From an uncultured Xanthomonas sp. (lineage in GTDB: Bacteria; Pseudomonadota; Gammaproteobacteria; Xanthomonadales; Xanthomonadaceae): DNA of 64,000 nt. The stretch lies in assembly GCA_943912265.1 (NCBI GenBank), contig CALTTS010000011.1, forward strand, positions 1-64,000. Reading direction: 5' to 3'. The translations under genes and the position numbers were made by a program. Shown in pieces: positions 17,464 to 25,777 of the stretch. Each line of letters starts with the position of its first letter. Within the stretch, counting starts at the first letter, position 1. Under the pieces are notes generated by a model. It saw nothing but the letters and a program-made list of their open reading frames with translations, was not told the origin of the DNA and did no database searches.

Positions 17464-19653
17464 CTACAGATACCGCGCCCAGCGGACCTGCACGCCGATG
17501 CCGCTTCCGGTGGAGGGCACCGCGGGGCAGGAGCCGTCCAGTTCGCACGGCTGCACCGCAGGCGTGTATCCCTCCGGCAGGCCGCGCAGATCCAGCGTGG
17601 TGCTGCCGCCGGCCGCATGCGAGGCATCGCCCTGCGACAGGGCGGTGACGGTTCCATGGATGGTCGTGCTGCCGCCGCTGGAATAGAGGTTGCCCGAAAG
17701 CACGCTGCCGAAGATTTCGCTGGAACTCCCCAGCACGATGTTGCCGCCCACGTAATGGTTCGCGCCGTCGTAGCTGCCGGCCAGGAGCGCGTAGTTGCCG
17801 ATCACGCTGCCGGCGGGAGGCGCATAGGTCCCCGTGGCCGCGTTGCAGTAATCGGTGGGGTAGCGCCCGGGGAAATACGTGTTCAGGCAGATCCCGGTCG
17901 GCGCATAGGTCTTCTGGACGCCGGACGTGACGCGGGTGCCGTCGTATCCGGCATAGTTCATGCCGTATACCTTCGTCCCGCCGGCCGTGGACAGGTTGCC
18001 GGTAGCGACGAAGGTATTGAAATAGGTGCCGTTGGAAAGCAGGAGGTTGCCCTCGAACCAGGCAATGCCGGGCACGAGGCTGGTCCCGCTCAGCGTCCAG
18101 GTCCGGCTGGACGCGTCGTAGGCGATGCAGTTGTTGTAGGTGGAATAGCCCGCGCATACCGCACCGGGCGGATCGCGCACCGGCGCCTTGCAACGCGGTG
18201 CCGCGGGGGTCGAGTCGGCAGCCAGTTCGCTGCACATGAAATCCTTGTAGCCGCGGCTCCAGCCGGTTTCGGCCGTGTTGTCGTAGTCGCCGATGAAATA
18301 GGTGCCGTCGGCGATGCCCGCGATCGCGCGCACCGTGACCACCTTGTAGCCGCCGGCATCGATCTTGAACGCGTAGTGCGCCAGGTTCTCCACCGTGTAG
18401 GCATTGAAATTGCTCGTGTTCAGCGTCACCGGCGAAACCGGGGAAATCGGAACCTGCAAGCCGGGCTGGACGAGGACGCCGGACCATCCCGCCGTGCAGT
18501 TGCCCGGCCCGCTGACCGATTTGCCCGCCACGCCCGATTCGCTGCCGCCGCAGTTGGTATCCAGCACGCGACCCGTCGCGCGCAAGCCGTTGCCGGTGGC
18601 GACCGAACCGGAATTGATCCTCACGCTTCCGTCGGCCGTCACCGTTTTCGCTCCCGAATTGTCCTGGAGATCGACGGCATACGGATTGCCGTCCGCATCG
18701 ATCGCCACCGAGGGGCACTTGGCGGTCGTCTGCGCATCCCGGTCGCTGTGGCCCAGGGCCTGCACGTCGCCAAGGGCGACGCTGCCGCCGGCCACCACCG
18801 AGCCGTTCGCCTTGACCGTTGCATTGGCGGCGTTCGCGCCACCGGAGAGGCAGATGTCGCCGCGCGCCAGCACCGCCTGGGTGGCGCTGACGGAACCGTC
18901 GAACTTGATGTCGCCGTTGGATTCCAGCGTGCCGAACGTGGAACCGCTGGATATCTGGATCGAGCCCGTGGCGCGGATCGTGTCCACGCCGGTGATGCTG
19001 TTGCCGCCGGTGGTCAGATCGCCGTTGACGTTGATCTGGTATCGGGCGCCTTCGTCCTTGAGGATCTTGATGTCGCCGGACAGGTTCAGATCGTTGTTGA
19101 ACGTGATCACCGCCGGCGTGGAGGTGCCGTCGCTGCCGCCGCCCGTGGTGCCGCTGCCGGACACCGGTTCCACCTCGTACACCACTTCCACCGTGGCGGT
19201 GGCCAGGCGATTGGCCGGCACGGTCGCGCAGGCATTGCCGGCGCAGCCGGTGACGCGTGCGGTGATGCGGTAGGCGCCCTGCGTGGCGGCCCGGCAGATG
19301 CCGGTCAGCCGGGCATCGCCGATCTGCAGGCCGGCCATGCCGGCGAGCGGCAGGTCCAGGGCCGTGCCGCCACCGTCGCAGTCCTGGCTCCAGGCGGCCC
19401 CCGTGGCCAGCCCGCTCCAGCCGAGCAACCTGGCGGCATCCGTCTGCAGCAGCGTCTGGCGCAGGGTCTCCACGCCCCGCCAGGCCGCCGCCCGCGCGGC
19501 CGCATCGGCATGGGTGCCCAGTTGCCGCTGCTGGTTGCCGCGCAGCGCATGCACGGCGCCCAGCACGGTCACCGTCATCGCCAGACCGAGCAGCAGCAGG
19601 ATCAGCAAGGTGGCGATGCCGCGCTGGCGGCCCGCACGAAGATCCGCATTCAT
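17464..19653 (-). CDS. pilX: PilX-like minor pilin with a very large beta-rich C-terminal region
   Basis: 729 residues. The N-terminus (RGIATLLILLLLGLAMTVTV) and the following helix (QQRQLGTHADAAARAAAWRG) match PilX-type minor pilins. The position at the end of fimT-pilV-pilW, with a 4-nt overlap onto pilW, fits pilX. PilX is normally about 150-200 residues. Here residues 200-330 contain short repeats of the form NGDLTTGGNSI, TGSIQISSGS, NGDIKFDGSV, RGDICLSGG and NGSVVAGGSV, and a second set lies near the C-terminus (GGNIVLGSSSEIFGSVLSGN). Such repeats suggest a beta-helix or polymer-forming fold. Several cysteines suggest disulfides. Possibly a pilus-tip adhesin. Confidence 0.75.
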   Translation of the reverse strand: MNADLRAGRQRGIATLLILLLLGLAMTVTVLGAVHALRGNQQRQLGTHADAAARAAAWRGVETLRQTLLQTDAARLLGWSGLATGAAWSQDCDGGGTALDLPLAGMAGLQIGDARLTGICRAATQGAYRITARVTGCAGNACATVPANRLATATVEVVYEVEPVSGSGTTGGGSDGTSTPAVITFNNDLNLSGDIKILKDEGARYQINVNGDLTTGGNSITGVDTIRATGSIQISSGSTFGTLESNGDIKFDGSVSATQAVLARGDICLSGGANAANATVKANGSVVAGGSVALGDVQALGHSDRDAQTTAKCPSVAIDADGNPYAVDLQDNSGAKTVTADGSVRINSGSVATGNGLRATGRVLDTNCGGSESGVAGKSVSGPGNCTAGWSGVLVQPGLQVPISPVSPVTLNTSNFNAYTVENLAHYAFKIDAGGYKVVTVRAIAGIADGTYFIGDYDNTAETGWSRGYKDFMCSELAADSTPAAPRCKAPVRDPPGAVCAGYSTYNNCIAYDASSRTWTLSGTSLVPGIAWFEGNLLLSNGTYFNTFVATGNLSTAGGTKVYGMNYAGYDGTRVTSGVQKTYAPTGICLNTYFPGRYPTDYCNAATGTYAPPAGSVIGNYALLAGSYDGANHYVGGNIVLGSSSEIFGSVLSGNLYSSGGSTTIHGTVTALSQGDASHAAGGSTTLDLRGLPEGYTPAVQPCELDGSCPAVPSTGSGIGVQVRWARYL

Positions 19654-20378
19654 GGGCTGGTTCCCCCGCTGGCGGCCGGCGTGCTCTGGCCGACCACGAT
19701 GTTGGACAGGCACGCCACCAGCAGATCGCCGCCGTCGCTGGCGCGCAGCACCACGCGCTGGGCCAGCGCATGCGCCGTGTCGGCCGCCAGGGCCTGCTGC
19801 GCATAGGGCAGCGTGCAGGTGCCGTCGAGCAGGAAGCGCGCGCCGCCGGGATTCGGCACGCCCGTCTCGGCCAGTGCGGCGCCGCTGCGGTCGCTTTGCC
19901 GGAAAAAGGCCATGCCCGTGGCCAGTGCCCGGGTTTCGGTGCCGGCCCAGCTTGCGGTGCCGGCATCGGTGCAGGCCCTGGGAACCAGCCAGTACAGCCC
20001 TTGCGCGGTCCCGGTGGAAGCCAGCTGCAGCCCGGCGCAGGTATCGCTGCTGCCATCCGTGCGGTAGCGCCAGACGATCCGCGACGGCTCGGCACCGGCC
20101 GCGGTGACCGACAACAGCGACGTCTCCGCCGGCCCCGCCGTCCGCTCGATGCCGTAACCGGCCTGCAGCAGTTCGAGCCGGGCCGCTTCCAGTGCCGAGC
20201 TCCATTGCCCGTCGCGGCGGGCGGCGCCCGAAGCGTTGGCCGAGGCGTCGATCACCAGCCGGTACAGCGCCAGTGTCGCGATGATCGCCAGGATCGACAG
20301 CAGCAACCCCACCAGCAGGCCGACCAGGCTCAGGCCCGCCTGCAGGCGCGGCGCCGGCCGGACAGGATGGTCCGTCAT
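19650..20378 (-). CDS. pilW: Type IV pilus minor pilin PilW
   Basis: 242 residues. The basic leader ends in LQAGLSLVGLLVGLLLSI, a class III-like hydrophobic prepilin helix (G^LSLVG instead of G^FTLIE), as in PilW of Pseudomonas and Xanthomonas. Downstream it has the PilW features SALEAARLELLQAGYGIE and a large, beta-rich globular part. Minor pilins prime pilus assembly from the inner membrane. It overlaps pilV by 4 nt upstream and the pilX-like gene by 4 nt downstream, so translation is coupled. Confidence 0.85.
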   Translation of the reverse strand: MTDHPVRPAPRLQAGLSLVGLLVGLLLSILAIIATLALYRLVIDASANASGAARRDGQWSSALEAARLELLQAGYGIERTAGPAETSLLSVTAAGAEPSRIVWRYRTDGSSDTCAGLQLASTGTAQGLYWLVPRACTDAGTASWAGTETRALATGMAFFRQSDRSGAALAETGVPNPGGARFLLDGTCTLPYAQQALAADTAHALAQRVVLRASDGGDLLVACLSNIVVGQSTPAASGGTSP

Positions 20379-20785
20379 TGCTGCGTCCCCAGGGCAAGCG
20401 CGGTCTGCCCGTCCAGCCCGAGATCGCCGGCCGCCACCGTCAATGTCATGGCGGGCGGCGGCGTGACCGTGTAGCTGGTCCCGTCCAGCGTCACGCCGAG
20501 GCCGGAGGCGGTGGCGCAGGCCACGGCGATGGCCTTGTCGCCAAGCGCCGAGGGCAGGGCCAGCGACGGCGACGTGCCGCACAGCTGCACGCCGCTTTCC
20601 GCCAGCTGCCGCTCCATGCCGTCCAGCGCCAGCCTTGCCACGGCGGCCTGGCGCTGCTGATCCAGCGTGCGCGCGAGCAGGTGCGCCATGCCGGCGCCCA
20701 CCAGCCCGGCCACCAGCACGCCGATCAGGGCCTCCAGCAGGATGTCGCCGCGCTGGCGGCCGGGGGACTCACCACGCTTCGACAT
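20375..20785 (-). CDS. pilV: Type IV pilus minor pilin PilV
   Basis: 136 residues. The leader RQRGDILLEALIGVLVAGLVG is a prepilin helix with the PilV-type start (G^xxLLEALIxVLV, keeping the +5 Glu). The remainder is short for PilV and has a Cys pair (QLCGTSP, VACATAS). It lies between fimT (17-nt overlap) and pilW (4-nt overlap), which supports the assignment more than the sequence does. Confidence 0.8.
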   Translation of the reverse strand: MSKRGESPGRQRGDILLEALIGVLVAGLVGAGMAHLLARTLDQQRQAAVARLALDGMERQLAESGVQLCGTSPSLALPSALGDKAIAVACATASGLGVTLDGTSYTVTPPPAMTLTVAAGDLGLDGQTALALGTQQ

Positions 20786-21275
20786 CGACGGACTCCAGCT
20801 GACCCACCTTCACTCCGACGACGACCCGGGACGTGCCGGCCGGCAGCGGGCAGTCGTCCGATCCCACCGGCCGGCCGCGCGTGTCGTAACCGAGGCAGGC
20901 GAAATCGGCCGTGCCGACCTTCAGCGCCACGCTGCCGGTCACCGGCGCGCTCTGCCAGAACGGCGCCGTGCCGGCCGCCGGCCAGCCGCCGTCGGGTTGC
21001 CGCAGCACCACGCGCAAGGCATGCGTCCCCGCGTCGTGCACGAGCCGGGATGCCTCCACGGGCGAACCAGCGTTGCCGGCCAGCAATGCCTCGGGATTGC
21101 GCAATGCCACCGCCCGCGCCTGGCCAATGCCCTCGTTCAGCCGGCCCACCATCTGCCACTGGCGGTTGGCGTCCAGCCAGTCGCGGGTGAACGGCATCGC
21201 CACCGCGGCCAGCACCGCCACGATCAGCAGCGTGATGGCGATCTCGACCAGGGTGAACCCCGCTGCACGCACCAT
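20769..21275 (-). CDS. fimT: Type IV pilus minor pilin FimT/GspH family
   Basis: 168 residues. The short leader MVRAAG is followed by FTLVEIAITLLIVAVLAAV, the canonical prepilin cleavage site (G6^F7) with Glu at +5. The C-terminal half has the GspH/FimT pattern with a paired Cys (FACLGYDTRGRPVG and DDCPLPAG) and the final strand RVVVGVKVG. FimT-type pseudopilins cap pili and in some competent bacteria bind DNA. It follows pilE by 4 nt. Confidence 0.85.
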   Translation of the reverse strand: MVRAAGFTLVEIAITLLIVAVLAAVAMPFTRDWLDANRQWQMVGRLNEGIGQARAVALRNPEALLAGNAGSPVEASRLVHDAGTHALRVVLRQPDGGWPAAGTAPFWQSAPVTGSVALKVGTADFACLGYDTRGRPVGSDDCPLPAGTSRVVVGVKVGQLESVDVEAW

Positions 21276-21279
21276 GGCG

Positions 21280-21669
21280 CTACCACCCGTCGCCCGAGCT
21301 GCCGGGGCAGCCGGACTGGCCGCGGGCGCCGTCGGCCGCCAGCGTCAGCGAGCAGCCGGCCAACCGCCCGGCGCCGGTGGCCGTCAGCGTGTAGCCGCCC
21401 GTGGCGGCATACGAGAACCCGAAATCGCCGGCTTTCGATGCCGGATTGAACGCCGCCTTCGCGGCGGTTTCGTCGGCCGGAAAGGCCAGGGTCCGCTGCC
21501 GCATGCCTTCGACCACCGCCGACCAGGCCAGCAGGTCGCTCTGCGCGATGCGGACCTTGGTGCGCAGCACGTACTGCCCGTAGGCCGGCAACGCGATGGC
21601 GGCGAGGATCGCCAGGATCGCGACCACCACCATCAGCTCGATCAGCGTGAAACCGCGCCCCCGCTCCAT
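21280..21669 (-). CDS. pilE: Type IV pilin/minor pilin PilE
   Basis: 129 residues with a short leader MERGRG and [19 protein letters not shown], the classical type IV prepilin N-terminus (cleavage after G6, Glu at +5). Ends with the PilE-type disulfide region ([14 protein letters not shown] and [13 protein letters not shown]). First gene of the operon, behind a good sigma-70-like promoter and an AGGACAGGGG ribosome site. In Pseudomonas and many xanthomonads pilE comes last, after pilY1; here it is first and pilY1 is missing. Confidence 0.88.
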   Translation of the reverse strand: MERGRGFTLIELMVVVAILAILAAIALPAYGQYVLRTKVRIAQSDLLAWSAVVEGMRQRTLAFPADETAAKAAFNPASKAGDFGFSYAATGGYTLTATGAGRLAGCSLTLAADGARGQSGCPGSSGDGW

Positions 21670-21726
21670 GCCCCTGTCCTTGTATGCGGCCGCCGCGGAC
21701 TCGCCGCCGGCATGCCTCGAGGACAG

Positions 21727-21755
21727 ATGACACCTTCAAATTGCCATATTGTCAA
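21727..21755 (-). promoter_or_regulatory. Promoter of the minor-pilin operon
   Basis: On the minus strand, TTGACA (plus 21750-21755), a 17-nt spacer and TGTCAT (plus 21727-21732), 58 nt ahead of the pilE start. A perfect -35, optimal spacing and an acceptable -10. Confidence 0.65.
21741..21755. promoter_or_regulatory. 15-bp dyad overlapping the pilE -35 box
   Basis: TTGCCATATTGTCAA is an inverted repeat TTGmCA-N3-TGkCAA with one mismatch per arm. It covers the pilE -35 and a TTGCCA that could serve as -35 for the divergent HTH gene, so it is a candidate operator for that regulator. Confidence 0.4.
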
Positions 21756-21851
21756 CCAGGAATTGCGTAAAGCCACGGGGGTACGGGCAAGAATCCACGG
21801 GTTCCACGGAAACCCACCTTGCACAACGCCCACTGGAGGTTGGCGACAGAG

Positions 21852-22232
21852 ATGGCCGCGCCAGCCGAAGACTTCGCAAAACGCCTGCGCTGGTCCCTGG
21901 ATCACGCCGGGTTCGCGCGCGGACGGGGGCGGGCCAGCGCCCTCGCCTTGCGCTACGGCGTCAGCCGCGAAACCTCGCGCAAGTGGCTCAACGGCATGGC
22001 CATGCCCGAACTGGAACGGATGATCGAACTGGCGACCGATTTCGGCGTCAGCTTCGACTGGCTGGCGACCGGGCGCATGCCCACCCTCCCGGCAAACCGG
22101 CTCGCGGAAGCGGCCGCCGACTACGACACCGCACCGCTGTCCGGCGACGAAATGAAGGTGCTCCGCAGCCTGCGCAGGCTGCCACCGCCCAAGCTGCGCG
22201 TCATCCTCGACCTGATCGACCTGCTGGGCTGA
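21852..22232 (+). CDS. Cro/CI-type helix-turn-helix regulator
   Basis: 126 residues from the ATG at 21852 (GGAGG 12 nt upstream; a TTG at 21819 is a poorer start). The N-terminal half is an HTH domain: DFAKRLRWSLDHAGF, then ALALRYGVSRETSRKWLNG (recognition helix), and IELATDFGVSFDWLATGR, a typical CI/Cro ending. The C-terminal 45 residues are helical (LSGDEMKVLRSLRRLPPPKL) and probably dimerise; there is no protease or sensor domain. It is divergent from the pilin operon, with a dyad over both promoters, so it may repress one or both. It looks phage-derived but has no phage neighbours. Confidence 0.78.
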   Translation: MAAPAEDFAKRLRWSLDHAGFARGRGRASALALRYGVSRETSRKWLNGMAMPELERMIELATDFGVSFDWLATGRMPTLPANRLAEAAADYDTAPLSGDEMKVLRSLRRLPPPKLRVILDLIDLLG

Positions 22233-22280
22233 GCCCCGCTTCCCGCATCGCCGGCGGCCGCGGACCGGCCACGCCGTTTC

Positions 22281-23225
22281 TCAGCGCCGCTCGCGGTCCA
22301 GCCAGCAGGCCAGGCCCTGTGCGTTGAGTTCGATGTCCATGTCGATCGTGCGCAGCACGCCGGCATCGTCCAGCGGCACGGCCTGCGCGCGGGCACGGCG
22401 CAGGTAGAGCGCGGCCAGTGCCGCGCGCAGGCGCGCATGGCGGTCGTCGGCATCGGCCGCCGCCGCATCGGCCTCGCCGGCGATGGCGACCATCGCGTCG
22501 ATCTGCTCGACCAGATCGGCGGCCAGCCGCTCGACCTCGACCACGCGGTCGTAGTGGGTCAGGTACATCGCCTGCGGCGCGCTGGACAGCAGCCGCGCGA
22601 TGGACGCCTTCAGCGCTTCGGGCTCGAACTGCACCGGCGAAGTGGTGGGCAGGATGAACGGCCCGTCGGGGCCGTCCAGCTCGCGGTAGGACAGGCCGAA
22701 GGTGTCGCCGGTGAACCAGCTGCGGCTGCGCGCGTCCCACACGCACAGGTGGTGGCGCGCGTGGCCGGGGGTGTCGCGGCACAGCAGCGGGCGCCCGGCC
22801 AGATCGACCACGTGGCCGTCCTCGGCCACCACCACCCGTTCGGCCGGCACCGGCACGATGGCGCCGTAGCTGCGCGCGATCTCGGCCTCGCCGTACACGG
22901 CCGTGGCACCGGCCACCAGCGCGGACGGGTCGATCATGTGGCGCACACCGCGCGGGTGCACCGCCAGCCGCGCGTTCGGCAGCAGCTGCATCAGCGCGCC
23001 GGCGCCGCCGGCATGGTCGAGGTGGACGTGGGTGAGGATCAGCCAGTCCACGTTGGCCGGCGCGAGGCCGGCGCGTTCGAGCGCGGCCAGGATGTTGGGG
23101 ATCGAATGCTGGGTGCCGCAGTCGACCAGCGCGCCGCGCCCGTTCTGGACGACAAGGTAGGCCGCGTCGAAATGCTCGCGCTGGAACGCGGTGTCGATGG
23201 TGTGGATGCCGTGCAGATGGGTCAT
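22281..23225 (-). CDS. MBL-fold metallo-hydrolase
   Basis: 314 residues with the metallo-beta-lactamase fold: the metal motif THVHLDH (H66, H68, D70, H71), a downstream His in DTPGHARHHLCVWD, and SWFTGDTFG carrying the bridging Asp. The start MTHLHGIHTIDTAF at 23225 has an AGGACGG upstream. The C-terminal extension of about 80 residues is helical. It resembles glyoxylase-II-like or lactonase-like MBL proteins, but the substrate cannot be read from the sequence. It stands alone, between the HTH gene and a PepSY gene. Confidence 0.85.
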   Translation of the reverse strand: MTHLHGIHTIDTAFQREHFDAAYLVVQNGRGALVDCGTQHSIPNILAALERAGLAPANVDWLILTHVHLDHAGGAGALMQLLPNARLAVHPRGVRHMIDPSALVAGATAVYGEAEIARSYGAIVPVPAERVVVAEDGHVVDLAGRPLLCRDTPGHARHHLCVWDARSRSWFTGDTFGLSYRELDGPDGPFILPTTSPVQFEPEALKASIARLLSSAPQAMYLTHYDRVVEVERLAADLVEQIDAMVAIAGEADAAAADADDRHARLRAALAALYLRRARAQAVPLDDAGVLRTIDMDIELNAQGLACWLDRERR

Positions 23226-23419
23226 GGCGCCGTCCTGGATGTCCGTGCCGAGCATAGGCGGTGGCGCCGGCCGGCATGGATAGGGCTTTGGTCGAAACCG
23301 GCAGGCCGTCACGCGGCGCGCATCGTCCTGAACCGCGTGCCGGGGCGGCGCGCGGTTTTCACCGCGCCTGCATCGCGGCTCGGCAAGGCTGGGGCCGGAC
23401 ATCAACCGAGGAGAACGCG

Positions 23420-23869
23420 ATGCGAACCCATGCCCTGAGGCTGGCGATGGCCCTGGCCGCCATGACCGCGGTGCCCGTGCTGGCGATGGCGCCACCGGCC
23501 GCCGCGCAGGCCGGCACGGCGACCCGGGCGCAGGCCGAGCAGCAGCTGCGCGCCGGCGGCTACACCCGGGTGCACGACCTGCGCTTCGACCAAGGCCTCT
23601 GGCAGGCCAAGGCCACCAGCGCGGACGGCCAGGACGTGCGCGTCAGGATCGACCCGGAAAGCGGCGAGATCCTCGCCGACAAGGCGGTCTCGCAGGTCGG
23701 CAAGGACGACATCCGCGCCAGCCTGTCCGCCGCCGGCTACACCGACGCCCACGACATCGACTTCGACGACGGCGTGTGGAAGGCCAAGGCGAAGAATGCC
23801 AACGGCGACAAGGTGGAACTGCAGCTGAGCCCGAAGGACGCCGGCATCCTCGCGGTCGACGGCGACTGA
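23420..23869 (+). CDS. Secreted tandem PepSY-domain protein
   Basis: 149 residues with a clear Sec signal peptide (LAMALAAMTAVPVLAMA, cleavage near AAAQA). Two PepSY-type repeats follow: LRAGGYTRVHDLRFDQGLWQ and LSAAGYTDAHDIDFDDGVWK, each leading to a D/N-rich beta hairpin (VRIDPESGEIL, LQLSPKDAGIL). PepSY modules often inhibit peptidases or act as periplasmic sensors. GAGGAG lies 6 nt before the ATG. It is single, and convergent with trpS. Confidence 0.85.
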   Translation: MRTHALRLAMALAAMTAVPVLAMAPPAAAQAGTATRAQAEQQLRAGGYTRVHDLRFDQGLWQAKATSADGQDVRVRIDPESGEILADKAVSQVGKDDIRASLSAAGYTDAHDIDFDDGVWKAKAKNANGDKVELQLSPKDAGILAVDGD

Positions 23870-23923
23870 GGTGCATCCGTCCGCGCCGCGCCGGTAACCG
23901 GCAACCGGCGCGCGCCGCGGCGA

Positions 23924-25219
23924 TCAGGGCGCGGCCGCCTCGCGCAGCGCGGCCAGCGCCGCCAGCACCGCGTCCACCGGCGCCAGCACCTGGACCAGCG
24001 GCGTCTGCAGCGCGTCGCCGGCCTCGGCCTGCTTGAGCACCGCGACCAGCTGCCCGGCCTCGCGCGGCGAGTCGAAGCCGGCGCTCTGCAGCAGCACCGC
24101 GCCTTCGGCATCGGCCAGCTTGAAGTAGAAACGGCCGTCGGCCTCGCGGTACTGCTTGAACGCCGGCAGCGCCGCCTTGTCCGGCTTCTTCGCCGCCCGG
24201 GCCGGCAGCGCGGCCAAGTCGCGCAGGCCGACCGCATCGCGCAGCCGCGCCAGCAGCGGGATGGCGTACCGCTCCCGCAGGCGGCGGCCGCCGTCGCGCA
24301 GGATGGCCTCGATCTTCGCCGGCTCGGCGATCAGCGCCTCGTAGCGCGCGCGCATCGGCGCGATCTCCGCGTCGATGCGCTCGAACACCTGCTGCTTGGC
24401 CTCGCCCCAGCCGATGCCGTCGGCGAAGGCCTGGGCGAAGCGCGCGGTTTCCTGTTCGCCGGCGAAGGCCTGGTAGAGCTGGAACAGCGCCGAGCCTTCG
24501 GTCTGCTTCGGCTCGCCCGGCGCGCGCGAGTCGGTGACGATGGAGAACACCAGCTTCTTCAGCTCCTCGCGCGGGGCGAACAGCGGGATGGTGTTGCCAT
24601 AGCTCTTGCTCATCTTGCGCCCGTCCAGGCCGGGCAGCGTGGCCACGTGCTCGTCCACCAGCGCCTCGGGCAGCACGAAGAACTCCTGGCCGTAGACGTG
24701 GTTGAAACGCTGGGCGAAATCGCGCGCCATCTCGATGTGCTGGATCTGGTCGCGCCCCACCGGCACCTTGTGCGCGTTGAAGATCAGGATGTCGGCCGCC
24801 ATCAGCACCGGGTACATGAACAGCCCGGCGGTGATGCCGGCATCGTCGTCCTCGCCCTCGGCGCGGTTCTTGTCCACCGCCGCCTTGTAGGCGTGAGCGC
24901 GGTTGAGGATGCCCTTGCCGGCCACGCAGGTCAGCAGCCAGGTCAGCTCGGTGGTCTCGGGCACGTCGCTCTGGCGGTAGAACCACACCTTGTCCGGGTC
25001 CAGCCCGGCGGCCAGCCAGGTCGCGGCGATCTCCAGGGTGGAGCGCTGGGTCTTGTCCGGGTCCTGCGCCTTGATCAGGCTGTGCAGGTCGGCCAGGAAG
25101 TAGAAGCTCTCGGTGCCCGCGGCGCGGCTGGCCTGGATGGCCGGGCGCACGGCGCCGACGTAGTTGCCCAGGTGCGGGGTGCCGGAGGGGGTGATGCCGG
25201 TGAGGACACGGGTGGTCAT
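23924..25219 (-). CDS. trpS: Tryptophanyl-tRNA synthetase
   Basis: Charges tRNA-Trp. Class I signatures are TGITPSGTPHLGNYVGAV (HIGH-like) and GRKMSKSYGNTIPLF (KMSKS, about residue 205); NRAHAYKAAVD and AGLFMYPVLMAADIL fill the catalytic core. At 431 residues it is about 95 longer than E. coli TrpS (334). The extra C-terminal part, starting near AAKKPDKAALPAFKQYR, is the extension known from xanthomonads and contains a beta-rich segment (RFYFKLADAEGAVLLQSAGF). Not in an operon with trp genes. Confidence 0.96.
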   Translation of the reverse strand: MTTRVLTGITPSGTPHLGNYVGAVRPAIQASRAAGTESFYFLADLHSLIKAQDPDKTQRSTLEIAATWLAAGLDPDKVWFYRQSDVPETTELTWLLTCVAGKGILNRAHAYKAAVDKNRAEGEDDDAGITAGLFMYPVLMAADILIFNAHKVPVGRDQIQHIEMARDFAQRFNHVYGQEFFVLPEALVDEHVATLPGLDGRKMSKSYGNTIPLFAPREELKKLVFSIVTDSRAPGEPKQTEGSALFQLYQAFAGEQETARFAQAFADGIGWGEAKQQVFERIDAEIAPMRARYEALIAEPAKIEAILRDGGRRLRERYAIPLLARLRDAVGLRDLAALPARAAKKPDKAALPAFKQYREADGRFYFKLADAEGAVLLQSAGFDSPREAGQLVAVLKQAEAGDALQTPLVQVLAPVDAVLAALAALREAAAP

Positions 25220-25298
25220 GCGCGGGGTCTGGTGCGAAATCGAACCGGCAGTTTACTGCACCGCCCGGGGCGCCCCGCCCCGCATGCCCCGCCGGACG

Positions 25299-25328
25299 GC
25301 GAAGGGCCGGATCGCTCCGGCCCTTCGC
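25299..25328 (-). terminator. Hairpin terminator of the entericidin genes
   Basis: A 13-bp perfect stem (25299-25311 with 25316-25328, 4-nt loop) 20 nt past the stop of the last entericidin-like gene and ahead of trpS on the same strand. No U-run; probably separates the two units. Confidence 0.55.
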
Positions 25329-25347
25329 GCACGATGCCTGCCGATGT

Positions 25348-25482
25348 TCAGCGGCGGGCGGCGTCGTGGATCTTCTCGCCGGCCTTCTCGACGTCCTTGC
25401 CGACGCCGGCGACCGTGTTGCATGCGGACAGCAGGAACGCCGCCAGCGCGGCGGACACCAACCAGACGGACTTGCGCTTCAT
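25348..25482 (-). CDS. Entericidin-like small lipoprotein 1
   Basis: 44-residue lipoprotein: basic start MKRKS, hydrophobic stretch, lipobox LLSAC (Cys21), then the entericidin core NTVAGVGKDVEKAGEKI and a short basic tail. The EcnA/EcnB family are toxin/antitoxin-like bacteriolytic lipopeptides, but most family members have unproven roles. Third of three tandem paralogs on this strand, read last and followed by a strong hairpin. A GGGGTG ribosome site precedes the ATG. Confidence 0.85.
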   Translation of the reverse strand: MKRKSVWLVSAALAAFLLSACNTVAGVGKDVEKAGEKIHDAARR

Positions 25483-25541
25483 CAGGATTCACCCCGGTAC
25501 GGACCGCCCGGGATGATAAGGGAATCCGCCATCGGCGCCGA

Positions 25542-25577
25542 TGCCCGGCCGCCGACAGGCGCGACGGCGGCCGGGCA
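25542..25577 (-). terminator. Hairpin after entericidin-like gene 2
   Basis: 12-bp perfect stem (25542-25553 with 25566-25577, 12-nt loop) 25 nt past the stop of the middle paralog. Suggests the paralogs may be partly separate transcripts. Confidence 0.5.
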
Positions 25578-25602
25578 CGTCCGTGTTCCCGGCCTCGCCC
25601 GG

Positions 25603-25740
25603 TCACTTCTTGGCGGCACCCTCGATCTTCTCGCCGGCGCCCTGGATGTCCTTGCCGGCACCCTTCACCGTGTTGCAGCCGGCCAGCAGGCCGACCGAGA
25701 ACATCGCCAGTACCGCCAGCATGATGGAACGCTTCGTCAT
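25603..25740 (-). CDS. Entericidin-like small lipoprotein 2
   Basis: 45 residues: MTKRS, hydrophobic stretch, lipobox LLAGC (Cys22), core NTVKGAGKDIQGAGEKIEGA, ending AAKK. Paralog of the two flanking genes, with the family N-T-V-x-G-x-G-K-D pattern directly after the lipid cysteine. A GAGGGGGAA ribosome site is present. The mature peptide of about 24 residues would be an amphipathic helix on the membrane. Confidence 0.85.
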   Translation of the reverse strand: MTKRSIMLAVLAMFSVGLLAGCNTVKGAGKDIQGAGEKIEGAAKK

Positions 25741-25777
25741 CGTGATTCCCCCTCGGGTTGGTGAACGGACAGGCGGC

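Noticed and set aside
17464..19653. Reading the large pilin-operon protein as PilY1
   Set aside because: It lacks a PilY1-like beta-propeller start and has a PilX prepilin-like N-terminal helix instead.
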